From Bacillota bacterium (GTDB lineage: Bacteria; Bacillota; Clostridia; Christensenellales; SZUA-584): a stretch of 6,963 bases of DNA. The stretch spans positions 1 through 6,963 of the forward strand of contig JAEWWC010000241.1 of NCBI GenBank assembly GCA_023396555.1. Reading direction: 5' to 3'. Shown piece after piece: positions 1-6,082 of the stretch. A program made the translations under genes and the position numbers. The notes beneath the pieces were generated by a model that worked only from the letters and a program-made list of their open reading frames with translations, did no database searches and was not told where the DNA came from. Within the stretch, counting starts at the first letter, position 1. Each line of letters starts with the position of its first letter.

Positions 1-872
1 AATTCGATGTGGTGGAAACCAAGGGCGATTCGCGCGTACAGACGATATTCGAGCATATCAAAAAGCTGGGCGCGCGGCGCATCGGTGTGGACCTGTCCGG
101 CGTGTCGTACAGCGCATTCAAGGCATATCTGAAGCACATCGCCGAGGAGAACCTCATCGATCTGTCCGGCGAGATAACGAAACAGCGGTCGGTAAAGGAC
201 GAGAGTGAGCTGATGCTGATTGCCAAGGGCGCGGCGCACAACGACAAGCTGTTCGCGCATGTGTGCGGCCTCTTAAAGCCGGGCATGACGGAGTTCGATG
301 TCAAGGCGGAGATCATGTACTACATGCACAAAAACGGAGCGGACTCCGCGTTTCCGCCCATCGTGGCGTCGGGCGAACACTCCAGCCTGCCGCACGCAAC
401 GCCTACCGACCGCAAGATTCTGCCCGGCGATTTCGTAACGATGGACTACGGCTGCCGTTTTGACGGCTACTGTTCGGATTTTACGCGCACCGTCGTCATT
501 TCCCATATGGACAAAGAGCAGCAAAAAGTATATGATATAGTGAAGTGTGCGGGCGATATGGCGATAAACGCGCTTTCTGCCGGCATGCCGGCCAAAGCGG
601 TGGACGCCATCGCGCGCGAGTACATTGCGGTGATGGGCTACGGCGACTATTTCGGCCACGGCCTCGGGCACAGCCTGGGGCTGTTCATCCACGAAACGCC
701 CGCGCTGAATGAGCGTTCGGACGCGGTGCTCGAGGAGAACATGGTGGTCACCATCGAACCGGGCATCTACCTGCCGGGGCGCTGGGGCGTGCGCATCGAG
801 GATTTATGTGTCGTGAAGGACGGCGGCTGCGTCAATTTTACATCTGCGCCGCGTGAAGCCGTCATCATATAA
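1..872 (+). CDS. Xaa-Pro aminopeptidase / M24-family metallopeptidase, 3' part (5' truncated by window)
   Basis: Cytosolic dinuclear-metal peptidase expected to remove an N-terminal residue preceding proline. The frame is open from base 3 (Phe-Asp precede the GTG at 9), so the true start lies outside the window and 9 should not be taken as the start. Numbering from the GTG at 9, all five M24 metal ligands are visible: D146 (DYG), D157 (SDFTRT), H221 (GHGLGH-SLG), E250 (IEPGIY) and E264 (RIEDL). H217 and H228 match the accessory histidines of E. coli PepP. Residues before about 60 are the end of the creatinase-type N-terminal domain; the pita-bread catalytic domain follows. The TAA at 870-872 is 18 nt before efp, the same order as yqhT-efp in Bacillus, so the two genes are probably cotranscribed. 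Family assignment is firm; exact substrate (aminopeptidase P versus Xaa-Pro dipeptidase) is not settled by sequence. Confidence 0.93.
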   Translation, partial: FDVVETKGDSRVQTIFEHIKKLGARRIGVDLSGVSYSAFKAYLKHIAEENLIDLSGEITKQRSVKDESELMLIAKGAAHNDKLFAHVCGLLKPGMTEFDVKAEIMYYMHKNGADSAFPPIVASGEHSSLPHATPTDRKILPGDFVTMDYGCRFDGYCSDFTRTVVISHMDKEQQKVYDIVKCAGDMAINALSAGMPAKAVDAIAREYIAVMGYGDYFGHGLGHSLGLFIHETPALNERSDAVLEENMVVTIEPGIYLPGRWGVRIEDLCVVKDGGCVNFTSAPREAVII

Positions 873-890
873 TCTGTTGGAGGACAAGTT

Positions 891-1448
891 ATGGTATCAG
901 CCGGAGATTTTAAAAAGGGCCTGACGATTGAGATTGACGGTCAGGTTTGGGTCATAGTGGATTTTCAGCACGTAAAACCCGGAAAGGGCGCCGCGTTTGT
1001 GCGCACCAAGATGAAGAACATCATGTCGGGAAGCGTACTGGAAAGAACATTCAACCCGTCTGAAAAATTCCCCAAGGCTCACGTGGAGACCAAATCGATG
1101 GAGTATCTCTACAGCGACGGCGAGCTTTATTATTTTATGGACAAAGAAACATATGAGCAGATTCCGCTCAACCACGGTCAGGTGGAGGATGCGCTCAACT
1201 ACATCAAGGAGAATATGCCTGTAACGATCAAGTTCTTCAAGGAACAGGCGTTTTCGGTGGAGCCGCCGAACTTTGTGGAGCTGCAGGTGACGGAGACAGA
1301 CCCCGGCTTCAAGGGCGACACGGCCACCTCGGGCAACAAGCCCGCGATTCTCGAGACCGGCGCGAAGATCATGGTGCCTCTGTTCATCAATCAGGACGAT
1401 ATGATCCGCGTGGATACCCGCACGGGCGAGTACATGGAACGCGCATAA
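891..1448 (+). CDS. efp: Elongation factor P
   Basis: Translation factor that binds between the ribosomal P and E sites and rescues ribosomes stalled on polyproline stretches. The 185-residue length is normal for the family. The start ATG is preceded by GGAGG (879-883) with 7 nt spacing. Three domains are expected: a KOW-like N-terminal domain (about 1-62), then two OB folds. The loop that reaches the peptidyl-transferase centre reads VKPGKGAAF, with K32 at its tip; that is the position modified in B. subtilis EF-P and equivalent to E. coli K34. The C-terminal EF-P signature is present (GDTATSGNKPA from residue 142, then ETGAKIMVPLFI). It lies 18 nt after the peptidase gene and is followed directly by an intrinsic terminator, so it is the last gene of that operon. 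No modification enzyme is visible here, so the type of modification cannot be stated. Confidence 0.98.
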   Translation: MVSAGDFKKGLTIEIDGQVWVIVDFQHVKPGKGAAFVRTKMKNIMSGSVLERTFNPSEKFPKAHVETKSMEYLYSDGELYYFMDKETYEQIPLNHGQVEDALNYIKENMPVTIKFFKEQAFSVEPPNFVELQVTETDPGFKGDTATSGNKPAILETGAKIMVPLFINQDDMIRVDTRTGEYMERA

Positions 1449-1463
1449 CGAAAACCGCATACA

Positions 1464-1491
1464 GGGGGTCTGCACCGCAGGCTCCTTTTTT
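1464..1491 (+). terminator. Rho-independent terminator of the peptidase-efp operon
   Basis: A stem of about 9 bp (1465-1473 with 1477-1485, two G-T wobbles) has an ACC loop and is followed by six T (1486-1491). It starts 16 nt after the efp stop codon. GC-rich stem plus T run on the plus strand is the standard intrinsic terminator form. Confidence 0.85.
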
Positions 1492-1548
1492 GTTGCAGCA
1501 AGGGGAGACGGTGCGTATACGACGGGAGGAATAAGTACGGCGGCGGTT

Positions 1549-1572
1549 TCGACATCGTCTGATAAATGTCGA
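1549..1572. promoter_or_regulatory. Inverted repeat upstream of the oad promoter (candidate operator)
   Basis: A perfect 7-bp inverted repeat, TCGACAT (1549-1555) and ATGTCGA (1566-1572), with a 10-nt spacer. It ends 8 nt before the -35 box at 1581. A third copy of the core, GACAT (1583-1587), overlaps that -35 box. The position suits a transcription-factor site, but no regulator gene is nearby and I do not recognise the motif. Confidence 0.4.
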
Positions 1573-1580
1573 TATAAAAA

Positions 1581-1610
1581 TTGACATAGCGCCGATGCGG
1601 ATGGTATGAT
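1581..1610 (+). promoter_or_regulatory. Sigma-A-type promoter of the oadG-oadB operon
   Basis: A consensus -35 TTGACA (1581-1586) and a -10 TATGAT (1605-1610, one mismatch) are separated by 18 nt. Transcription would begin near 1617, giving a 5' leader of about 115 nt before the TTG start at 1732. It follows the efp terminator, which supports an independent transcription unit. Confidence 0.75.
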
Positions 1611-1680
1611 TGTGAAAATGGGGACAATTCGGTTGGTCAGCCAAAGCGGGCTACAGCAACGGGTTTTTTGCTTAAGGGTG

Positions 1681-1710
1681 GAGAGCTTCCGTCGGGAGGC
1701 TTTTATTTTA
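1681..1710 (+). promoter_or_regulatory. Terminator-like hairpin in the oad leader (possible attenuator)
   Basis: AGCTTCC (1684-1690) pairs with GGAGGCT (1695-1701) around a GTCG loop, one pair being G-T; the stem can extend by three weak pairs. TTTTATTTT (1701-1709) follows directly. It lies about 65 nt after the predicted transcription start and just before the ribosome site at 1718. A terminator between a promoter and its own first gene suggests attenuation, but I see no convincing antiterminator pairing or known riboswitch core in 1617-1680. Confidence 0.45.
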
Positions 1711-1717
1711 TAATAAC

Positions 1718-1725
1718 AGGAGGGG
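1718..1725 (+). promoter_or_regulatory. Ribosome binding site that sets the TTG start of the OadG-like gene
   Basis: AGGAGGGG ends 6 nt before the TTG at 1732. No ATG or GTG in that frame lies at a suitable distance; the first in-frame ATG is codon 14, inside the membrane segment. This site therefore fixes the start. Confidence 0.8.
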
Positions 1726-1731
1726 TTGTCC

Positions 1732-1887
1732 TTGGATTTTTTGCAAAGTCTACTTGTCGCGTTGTTTTGTATGGGGGTTGTTTTTGCCACGCTGATGATT
1801 CTTTGGGGTATCGTCAGCGCCTTCTCGGCTATTCTGCGGCGAATTACCGGTGCCTCGAAAGCGCCTGAGACGGGAAAGGGGGAGTAA
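1732..1887 (+). CDS. OadG-like small subunit of a Na+-translocating decarboxylase (gamma-like)
   Basis: A 51-residue inner-membrane protein with one hydrophobic helix at about residues 7-30. It contains C-M-G-V-V-F (13-18), which resembles the GMGVVF core of OadG gamma subunits, and ends in a short basic then charged tail (LRRI, KAPETGKGE). In characterised pumps the gamma subunit anchors and assembles the complex. This one is shorter than classical OadG (about 80 residues) and lacks the extended C-terminal tail; very short OadG-related subunits are known beside oadB in Firmicutes. The start is TTG behind a strong ribosome site, and the stop lies 4 nt before the oadB ATG, so translation is probably coupled. 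The call rests on the GVVF core, topology and neighbour; any small membrane partner of OadB would look similar. Confidence 0.8.
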   Translation: MDFLQSLLVALFCMGVVFATLMILWGIVSAFSAILRRITGASKAPETGKGE

Positions 1888-1891
1888 TGCC

Positions 1892-3031
1892 ATGGAAATG
1901 TTCGTAAATGCTTTGGTGGAAATTTGGCAGGACTCCGGCTTTGCGGCTCTCACGTGGCAGAGTCTGGTGATGATTGTGGTTAGCTGTGTGCTGATATTTC
2001 TGGCCATCGTCAAAAAGTTCGAACCGCTGCTGCTGCTGCCCATCGCCTTTGGCATACTGCTGGCCAACCTGCCGCTGACGGGGCTGATGGCAGAGCCTGT
2101 GGGCAACGAGCCGGGCGGTTTGCTGTATTATCTGTACCTCGGCGTGAAGAAGGGAATCTATCCGTCGCTGATATTCCTCGGCATCGGCGCGATGACGGAT
2201 TTCGGGCCGCTGCTTTCGAGACCCAGCAGTCTGATCATCGGCGCGGGCGCACAGTTCGGCGTCGCCGCCGCGTTCATTATTGCTTCGGCTCTTGGTTTTA
2301 CGCCTCAAGAATCGGGGTCCATCGCCATCATCGGCGGTGCGGACGGTCCCACGGCGATCTATCTGACCACGCGTCTGGCTCCCAAATTGCTGGCGCCCAT
2401 CGCCATCGCCGCATACTCCTACATGGCGCTTATTCCCCTGATACAGCCACCGTTTATGCGGCTGCTGACCACAAAGAAGGAGCGCCAGATCAAGATGGAG
2501 CAGATGCGCGAGGTGTCCAAGCTGGAGCGCATTTGCTTCCCGATCGTCGTATCCGCGTTTTGCATACTGCTTCTGCCTGCCGTCGCGCCGCTCATCGGCA
2601 TGCTGATGCTGGGCAACCTGTTCAGGGAATCCGGCGTGGTGGCGCGTCTCTCCGACACGGCGCAGAACGCCCTGATCAATATCGTGACCATATTCCTGGG
2701 CGTCACTGTGGGAGCGACAGCGGTCGGTTCCGAGTTTTTGAAGCTTCATACATTGATGATCATTGGACTGGGACTGGCGGCGTTCATATTCAGCACCGTG
2801 GGCGGCCTGCTGATAGGCAAACTGATGAGCGTGCTGACCAAGGGCAAGATCAACCCGCTGATCGGCTCCGCCGGTGTTTCCGCGGTTCCGATGGCGGCGC
2901 GCATATCTCAGGTGGAAGGCGCCAAGGCGCGGCCGGGCAACTATCTGCTGATGTACGCGATGGGCCCCAACGTGGCAGGCGTTATCGGCTCCGCCGTGGC
3001 TGCGGGTGTGCTGCTGTCGCTGTTTGGCTGA
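1892..3031 (+). CDS. oadB: Na+-translocating carboxylic-acid decarboxylase, beta subunit (OadB family)
   Basis: Integral membrane subunit that, in oxaloacetate, methylmalonyl-CoA and glutaconyl-CoA decarboxylases, decarboxylates carboxybiotin while exporting Na+. The product is 379 residues with about nine hydrophobic segments. Diagnostic motifs are GGADGPTAIYLT with D151 (family residue implicated in Na+ binding, D203 in Klebsiella OadB), the basic cytoplasmic loop TTKKERQ near 195, NPLIGSAGVSAVPMAAR from N321, and GPNVAGVIGS near N360. I chose the ATG at 1892, with GGAG at 1881-1884 and 7 nt spacing, over an in-frame upstream extension from 1850 that would overlap the OadG-like gene by 38 nt and lacks a good site. 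The alpha (carboxyltransferase) and biotin-carrier subunits are not in the window, so the substrate cannot be assigned; oadB is used in the family sense. Confidence 0.95.
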   Translation: MEMFVNALVEIWQDSGFAALTWQSLVMIVVSCVLIFLAIVKKFEPLLLLPIAFGILLANLPLTGLMAEPVGNEPGGLLYYLYLGVKKGIYPSLIFLGIGAMTDFGPLLSRPSSLIIGAGAQFGVAAAFIIASALGFTPQESGSIAIIGGADGPTAIYLTTRLAPKLLAPIAIAAYSYMALIPLIQPPFMRLLTTKKERQIKMEQMREVSKLERICFPIVVSAFCILLLPAVAPLIGMLMLGNLFRESGVVARLSDTAQNALINIVTIFLGVTVGATAVGSEFLKLHTLMIIGLGLAAFIFSTVGGLLIGKLMSVLTKGKINPLIGSAGVSAVPMAARISQVEGAKARPGNYLLMYAMGPNVAGVIGSAVAAGVLLSLFG

Positions 3032-3059
3032 GGCATAGGGAGAGTTTCTAGTAGCATGT

Positions 3060-3091
3060 AAAAGGCTCGGGATTCCCGGGCCTTTTCGTTT
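3060..3091. terminator. Bidirectional intrinsic terminator between oadB and the facing orphan gene
   Basis: A 12-bp stem (3060-3071 with 3075-3086, one T-G wobble) has an ATT loop. The stem begins AAAA and ends TTTT, with further T after it (3089-3091), so it can end transcription on both strands. It is 28 nt past the oadB stop and 2 nt beyond the stop of the minus-strand gene. Confidence 0.85.
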
Positions 3092-3093
3092 GT

Positions 3094-3780
3094 TTATATG
3101 AAAGTATTCTCATCCATAGCATCGCTATTAAAATAGTGTCGCCCTGGGTATTGATCATAATGTTTCTGACTATCAAGTCGAAGATGAAATTCATCGTAAC
3201 TCCAGATATTATCTGAATCATATTTTTTTACTATGTTGTAGCACAATTGACGTAATTTCTCTTTGCGTCCTGAATCAAAACGGATTTTATTGTACTCTTT
3301 ATTTGAAAAGAATACGTAAGCGCAGTCAAGCCAAATACTGACGTCTTCAAAAAACGAGTAATTCTTGTGCAGCTCATTTTTTAACTCCATTGCACTTTGT
3401 TCGAGAGAATGGGCTTTTGAACATCTGGAATAATCCTCAAGAAAGACCCTTGATATTTTACTAGTGGCCTGTATTATCGGAACCGTTTTAAGCGCCGTCT
3501 TAAATAATTCGAGAAAATCTTCATTCTCTTCATTATTATGAATAACGATTTCGCTATCATATAGATAGACATAAACATTAAGGAGTTGTGGAGATATCCT
3601 AGGGGTTTGAAATTTACAATTATAAATCTGTATTTTCTTATGATGCCATAATAACCTTTCAAACTCTTGTTTAAGAGCATATCGCGGGTCATCGGATGGA
3701 TAAAATGATGTTGCGAACGGATAATCAAGAGAAGGCATGACTGAGTGCTCATATTCTGCAAACGGATATTTGCTTTCCAT
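3094..3780 (-). CDS. Hypothetical protein, AT-rich orphan gene
   Basis: A 228-residue protein I do not recognise. It has no signal peptide, no membrane helix and no motif I can tie to a family. It is rich in aromatic and charged residues: N-terminal third with many Tyr/Phe/Pro, a charged stretch around HNNEENEDFLELF, mixed helices in the middle, and a Tyr/His/Asp-rich C-terminus (WSYDEFHLRLD, then YPGRHYF). The start ATG has GGAG (3787-3790) 6 nt upstream, and a promoter lies at 3824-3852, so it appears expressed as a single gene. Base composition is clearly lower in GC (about one third in the stretch sampled) than the oad and htpG genes around it (about 60%), and the AT-rich character includes its promoter. 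That suggests acquisition by transfer. A role such as an immunity or defence protein would be a guess. Confidence 0.75.
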   Translation of the reverse strand: MESKYPFAEYEHSVMPSLDYPFATSFYPSDDPRYALKQEFERLLWHHKKIQIYNCKFQTPRISPQLLNVYVYLYDSEIVIHNNEENEDFLELFKTALKTVPIIQATSKISRVFLEDYSRCSKAHSLEQSAMELKNELHKNYSFFEDVSIWLDCAYVFFSNKEYNKIRFDSGRKEKLRQLCYNIVKKYDSDNIWSYDEFHLRLDSQKHYDQYPGRHYFNSDAMDENTFI

Positions 3781-3823
3781 CGGGAACTCCCATCATTCCA
3801 ATATATTAGCGTGATTAATAAGT

Positions 3824-3852
3824 ATTGTATATTAAATGGATTATATTATCAA
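3824..3852 (-). promoter_or_regulatory. Promoter of the AT-rich orphan gene
   Basis: Read on the minus strand, TTGATA (3847-3852) and TACAAT (3824-3829) are separated by 17 nt, each with one mismatch to consensus. Transcription would start near 3817, leaving a short leader before the ATG at 3780. The -10 box sits inside a TTAATA-N9-TATTAA dyad (3815-3835). AT-rich DNA gives chance matches, hence moderate confidence. Confidence 0.55.
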
Positions 3853-3885
3853 TGTGATAAATAGTATCTGTTATCTGGGCGATAA
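3846..3885. promoter_or_regulatory. Tandem dyad sites TTATC-N5-GATAA (candidate operators)
   Basis: Two inverted repeats with identical arms: TTATCAATGTGATAA (3846-3860, effectively 6-bp arms around ATG) and TTATCTGGGCGATAA (3871-3885). Their centres are exactly 25 bp apart. The first overlaps the -35 box of the orphan-gene promoter and the second lies just upstream of it, a layout typical of a repressor or activator binding as paired dimers. I cannot name the regulator. Confidence 0.5.
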
Positions 3886-3899
3886 ATGGATATAAAACA

Positions 3900-3982
3900 G
3901 GGAAATGCGCAGCATTTCCCTTGTGTCTTTTGTTTCTTTTCTGACAGAAAAGAAATGGGGGTATGGGGGCGACGCCCCCATA
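3900..3982. repeat. Cluster of three perfect palindromes
   Basis: Hairpin 1 pairs 3900-3908 (GGGAAATGC) with 3912-3920, loop GCA. Hairpin 2 pairs 3933-3943 (TTTCTTTTCTG) with 3945-3955 around a single base. Hairpin 3 pairs 3962-3970 (TATGGGGGC) with 3974-3982, loop GAC; TGGGGG at 3956-3961 duplicates part of its left arm and could compete for pairing. The cluster is downstream of htpG and upstream of the orphan gene. Hairpin 1 is followed by T-rich sequence on both strands (TGTTTTAT on the minus strand), so it may end htpG transcription. The arrangement resembles intergenic repetitive palindromic elements. Confidence 0.7.
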
Positions 3983-4007
3983 AAAGCCCTTATTATCACC
4001 AAAATCG

Positions 4008-5882
4008 TTACTTCATCAAAGCGCAGATGTCGTTGCTGAAAGCCAGCGGGTCCTCCACCGAGAGGCCTTCCATCAGCAGCGCCTGGTTGTAGAGCAGCAG
4101 CGTGTAGAGCTTGAACTTCTCGGGGTCGCCGGCTTGCGCGGCTTTGAGCGCGGCAAACACGTCGTGATTGCCGTTCAGCTCCAGCACCTTCTGCGCGGTG
4201 ATGTTGTGTCCGTCCGGCATGGCCTTCAATACCTTCTCCATCTCGATGGACACGCCGCCCTCGCTGGTGAGGCAGACAGGGTGCGTTTTCAGGCGCTTGG
4301 ACAGGCGTACGTCAGCCACCTTGCCGTCCAGCACTTCCTTCATCGCATCAAACAGCGACTTTTCGGCGTCCTTCTGCTCTTCCGTCTTCTCTTCGGGCGC
4401 GTCCAGTTCAAGGTCGCTCGCGGACACGGACTTGAACTCCTTCTCCTGATAATTCATCAGCATCTGTATGGCGAACTCGTCCACGTCTTCGGCGAAGTAG
4501 AGTATTTCGTAGCCCTTGTCGCGTAGCAGCTCCGTCTGCGGCATCTTGTCGATGCGGTCGATGGATTCGCCGGACGCGTAGTAGATGGCCTTTTGGTCCT
4601 CCTTCATGCGAGATACGTATTCCGCCAGCGACACCAGCTTCTTCTCGGACGATGAGTGGAACAGCAGCAGCTCGATCAGGTCGTCCTTGTGCATGCCGAA
4701 GTCATTGTATACGCCAAACTTGAGGTGCCGCCCGAACGACTGGTAGAACGTCTCGTACTTCTCACGGTCGTTCTTCAGCAGATTCTCCAGCTCGGACTTG
4801 ATCTTGTTCTTGATGTTCTTCGCGATGGTCTTCAACTGGCGGTCGTGCTGCAACAGCTCACGCGATATGTTGAGCGACAGATCGTCCGACTCCACCATAC
4901 CGCGCACGAAGCTGAAATAGTCGGGGAGCAGATCGCCGCACTTGTTCATGATGAGAACGCCGTTGGAATACAGCTCCAAGCCCTTCTCGAACTCCTTGGT
5001 GTAGAAGTCGTATGGCGTCTTCTCGGGGATGAACAGTATGGAGTTGTAGCGCACCGTGCCCTCCGCCTTGATGTGGATGTGGCGCAGCGGCTTGTCGAAG
5101 CCGAAACGCTTCTCGGTGTAGAACTGCTCGTAGTCCTCGTCCGTCAGCTCCGACTTGTTCTTGCGCCAGATGGGCACCATGCTGTTGAGCGTGTCCTCGT
5201 GTGTCACCGTCTCGAATTCGCCTTCCTTGCCCTCCACAGGGTGGGAGTGCGTCACGTCCATTTTGATGGGGTAACGGATGAAGTCGCTGTATTTCTTCAC
5301 GATGGAGCGCAGGCGGTATTCGTCCAGATACTCGTCGTACTTCTCATCCTCGGTGTCTTCCTTGATGTGCAGCGTGATTTCGGTGCCCACGCGGTCAAAC
5401 TCGCACGGCTCGATGGTGTAGCCCGCCGCGCCCTCGGACTCCCAAATGTACGCTTCGTTGGCACCCAGCGCGCGGGAGATCACCGTCACCCTGTCGGCCA
5501 CCATGAACGCGGAGTAGAAACCCACGCCGAACTGACCGATGATGTCGTAGTCTTCTTTGATCTCGTTTTCCTTCTTGAACGCAAGCGAGCCGCTCTTGGC
5601 GATGGTGCCGAGGTTGTCCTCCAGCTCCTCGCGCGTCATGCCAATGCCTGTGTCCGCGATACGCAACGTGCGGCTGTCCTTGTCCGGGAACAGCTTGATA
5701 TAGTAGTCGGCGCTGTTGAAGCTGATGGACTCGTCCGTGAGCGCCTTGTAGTAGATCTTGTCGATGGCGTCGCTGGCGTTGGATATCAGCTCACGCAGGA
5801 ATATCTCCTTGTGCGTATAGATGGAGTTGATCATCAGATTGAGCAGCTGCTTCGACTCCGCTTTAAACTGTTTTTTGGCCAT
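4008..5882 (-). CDS. htpG: Molecular chaperone HtpG (bacterial Hsp90)
   Basis: Cytosolic ATP-dependent chaperone that works as a homodimer on late folding and stress clients. The 624-residue length equals E. coli HtpG. The N-terminal GHKL ATPase domain shows the Hsp90 signature YTHKEIFLREL (22-32) with the catalytic E31, N35 (NASDAI) for Mg-ATP, D77 in DTGIGM for adenine, and GQFGVGFYSAF (116-126) in the ATP lid. The middle domain carries the ATP-contacting R341 in ISRELLQ. The C-terminal dimerisation domain ends in ALMK, without the eukaryotic MEEVD tail. The start ATG has AAGGAGG (5893-5899) with 10 nt spacing. The gene is monocistronic, with its own promoter and a CIRCE operator directly upstream, so HrcA control is expected. 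It is divergent from the CDF transporter. Confidence 0.98.
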   Translation of the reverse strand: MAKKQFKAESKQLLNLMINSIYTHKEIFLRELISNASDAIDKIYYKALTDESISFNSADYYIKLFPDKDSRTLRIADTGIGMTREELEDNLGTIAKSGSLAFKKENEIKEDYDIIGQFGVGFYSAFMVADRVTVISRALGANEAYIWESEGAAGYTIEPCEFDRVGTEITLHIKEDTEDEKYDEYLDEYRLRSIVKKYSDFIRYPIKMDVTHSHPVEGKEGEFETVTHEDTLNSMVPIWRKNKSELTDEDYEQFYTEKRFGFDKPLRHIHIKAEGTVRYNSILFIPEKTPYDFYTKEFEKGLELYSNGVLIMNKCGDLLPDYFSFVRGMVESDDLSLNISRELLQHDRQLKTIAKNIKNKIKSELENLLKNDREKYETFYQSFGRHLKFGVYNDFGMHKDDLIELLLFHSSSEKKLVSLAEYVSRMKEDQKAIYYASGESIDRIDKMPQTELLRDKGYEILYFAEDVDEFAIQMLMNYQEKEFKSVSASDLELDAPEEKTEEQKDAEKSLFDAMKEVLDGKVADVRLSKRLKTHPVCLTSEGGVSIEMEKVLKAMPDGHNITAQKVLELNGNHDVFAALKAAQAGDPEKFKLYTLLLYNQALLMEGLSVEDPLAFSNDICALMK

Positions 5883-5907
5883 GTCTGCCTAGCCTCCTTG
5901 TGATTTG

Positions 5908-5934
5908 TCAGCACTCTATGATCTTGAGTGCTAA
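5908..5934. promoter_or_regulatory. CIRCE operator (HrcA binding site) of htpG
   Basis: TCAGCACTC (5908-5916), 9-nt spacer, GAGTGCTAA (5926-5934): the CIRCE consensus TTAGCACTC-N9-GAGTGCTAA with one mismatch in one arm. It lies between the predicted -10 box and the ribosome site of htpG and covers the predicted transcription start, the usual CIRCE position. HrcA bound here would repress htpG until heat stress. Confidence 0.95.
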
Positions 5935-5939
5935 TGTAT

Positions 5940-5968
5940 AGTTTACCCACTCCGGCGGCGTTTGTCAA
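5940..5968 (-). promoter_or_regulatory. Promoter of htpG
   Basis: On the minus strand, consensus TTGACA (5963-5968) is followed after 17 nt by TAAACT (5940-5945, four of six matches). Transcription would start near 5933, inside CIRCE. The weak -10 is offset by the perfect -35 and the operator placement. Confidence 0.7.
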
Positions 5969-6011
5969 TAACAGGGCGTGCGGCGAATGCGACAGAACTT
6001 TACGGTATGGC

Positions 6012-6041
6012 ATGACAACAGCCGGCATATTCTGGTATAAT
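6012..6041 (+). promoter_or_regulatory. Promoter of the CDF transporter gene
   Basis: ATGACA (6012-6017, one mismatch) and a perfect TATAAT (6036-6041) are separated by 18 nt, with an extended -10 TG at 6033-6034. Transcription would start near 6048, leaving a leader of about 35 nt, too short for a yybP-ykoY Mn2+ riboswitch. The -35 box is about 45 bp from the divergent htpG -35 box. Confidence 0.7.
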
Positions 6042-6082
6042 GGACAAGAAAACAGGATTTCGGGAGCGTAGTTGCTTTTAAT

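Noticed and set aside
9..11. GTG at 9 as the start of the peptidase
   Set aside because: The frame continues upstream to the window edge, no ribosome site is visible, and the M24 protein would lack most of its N-terminal domain.
1671..1710. T-box riboswitch suggested by AAGGGTGG before a terminator-like stem
   Set aside because: The leader is too short, the rest of the T-box consensus (NACCGCG) is missing, and the downstream genes are not tRNA-synthetase or amino-acid genes.
1709..1714. TATAAT as a second promoter for the oad operon
   Set aside because: There is no acceptable -35 box about 17 nt upstream, and transcription would start inside the ribosome site of the OadG-like gene. It is better read as the tail of the T-rich tract after the hairpin.
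1844..2749. A 301-codon minus-strand frame opposite oadB
   Set aside because: Its product is rich in Gln, Arg and His with no domain character, typical of the antisense of a hydrophobic membrane-protein gene.
3886..4092. A 68-codon plus-strand frame
   Set aside because: It runs through the palindrome cluster and into the 3' end of htpG, with no ribosome site; its content is explained by the repeats.
4656..5903. A 415-codon plus-strand frame opposite htpG
   Set aside because: It lies almost wholly antisense to an unambiguous Hsp90 gene, and its Val/Leu/Arg/His-rich product is what GC-biased codons give on the opposite strand. It even runs through the htpG ribosome site.
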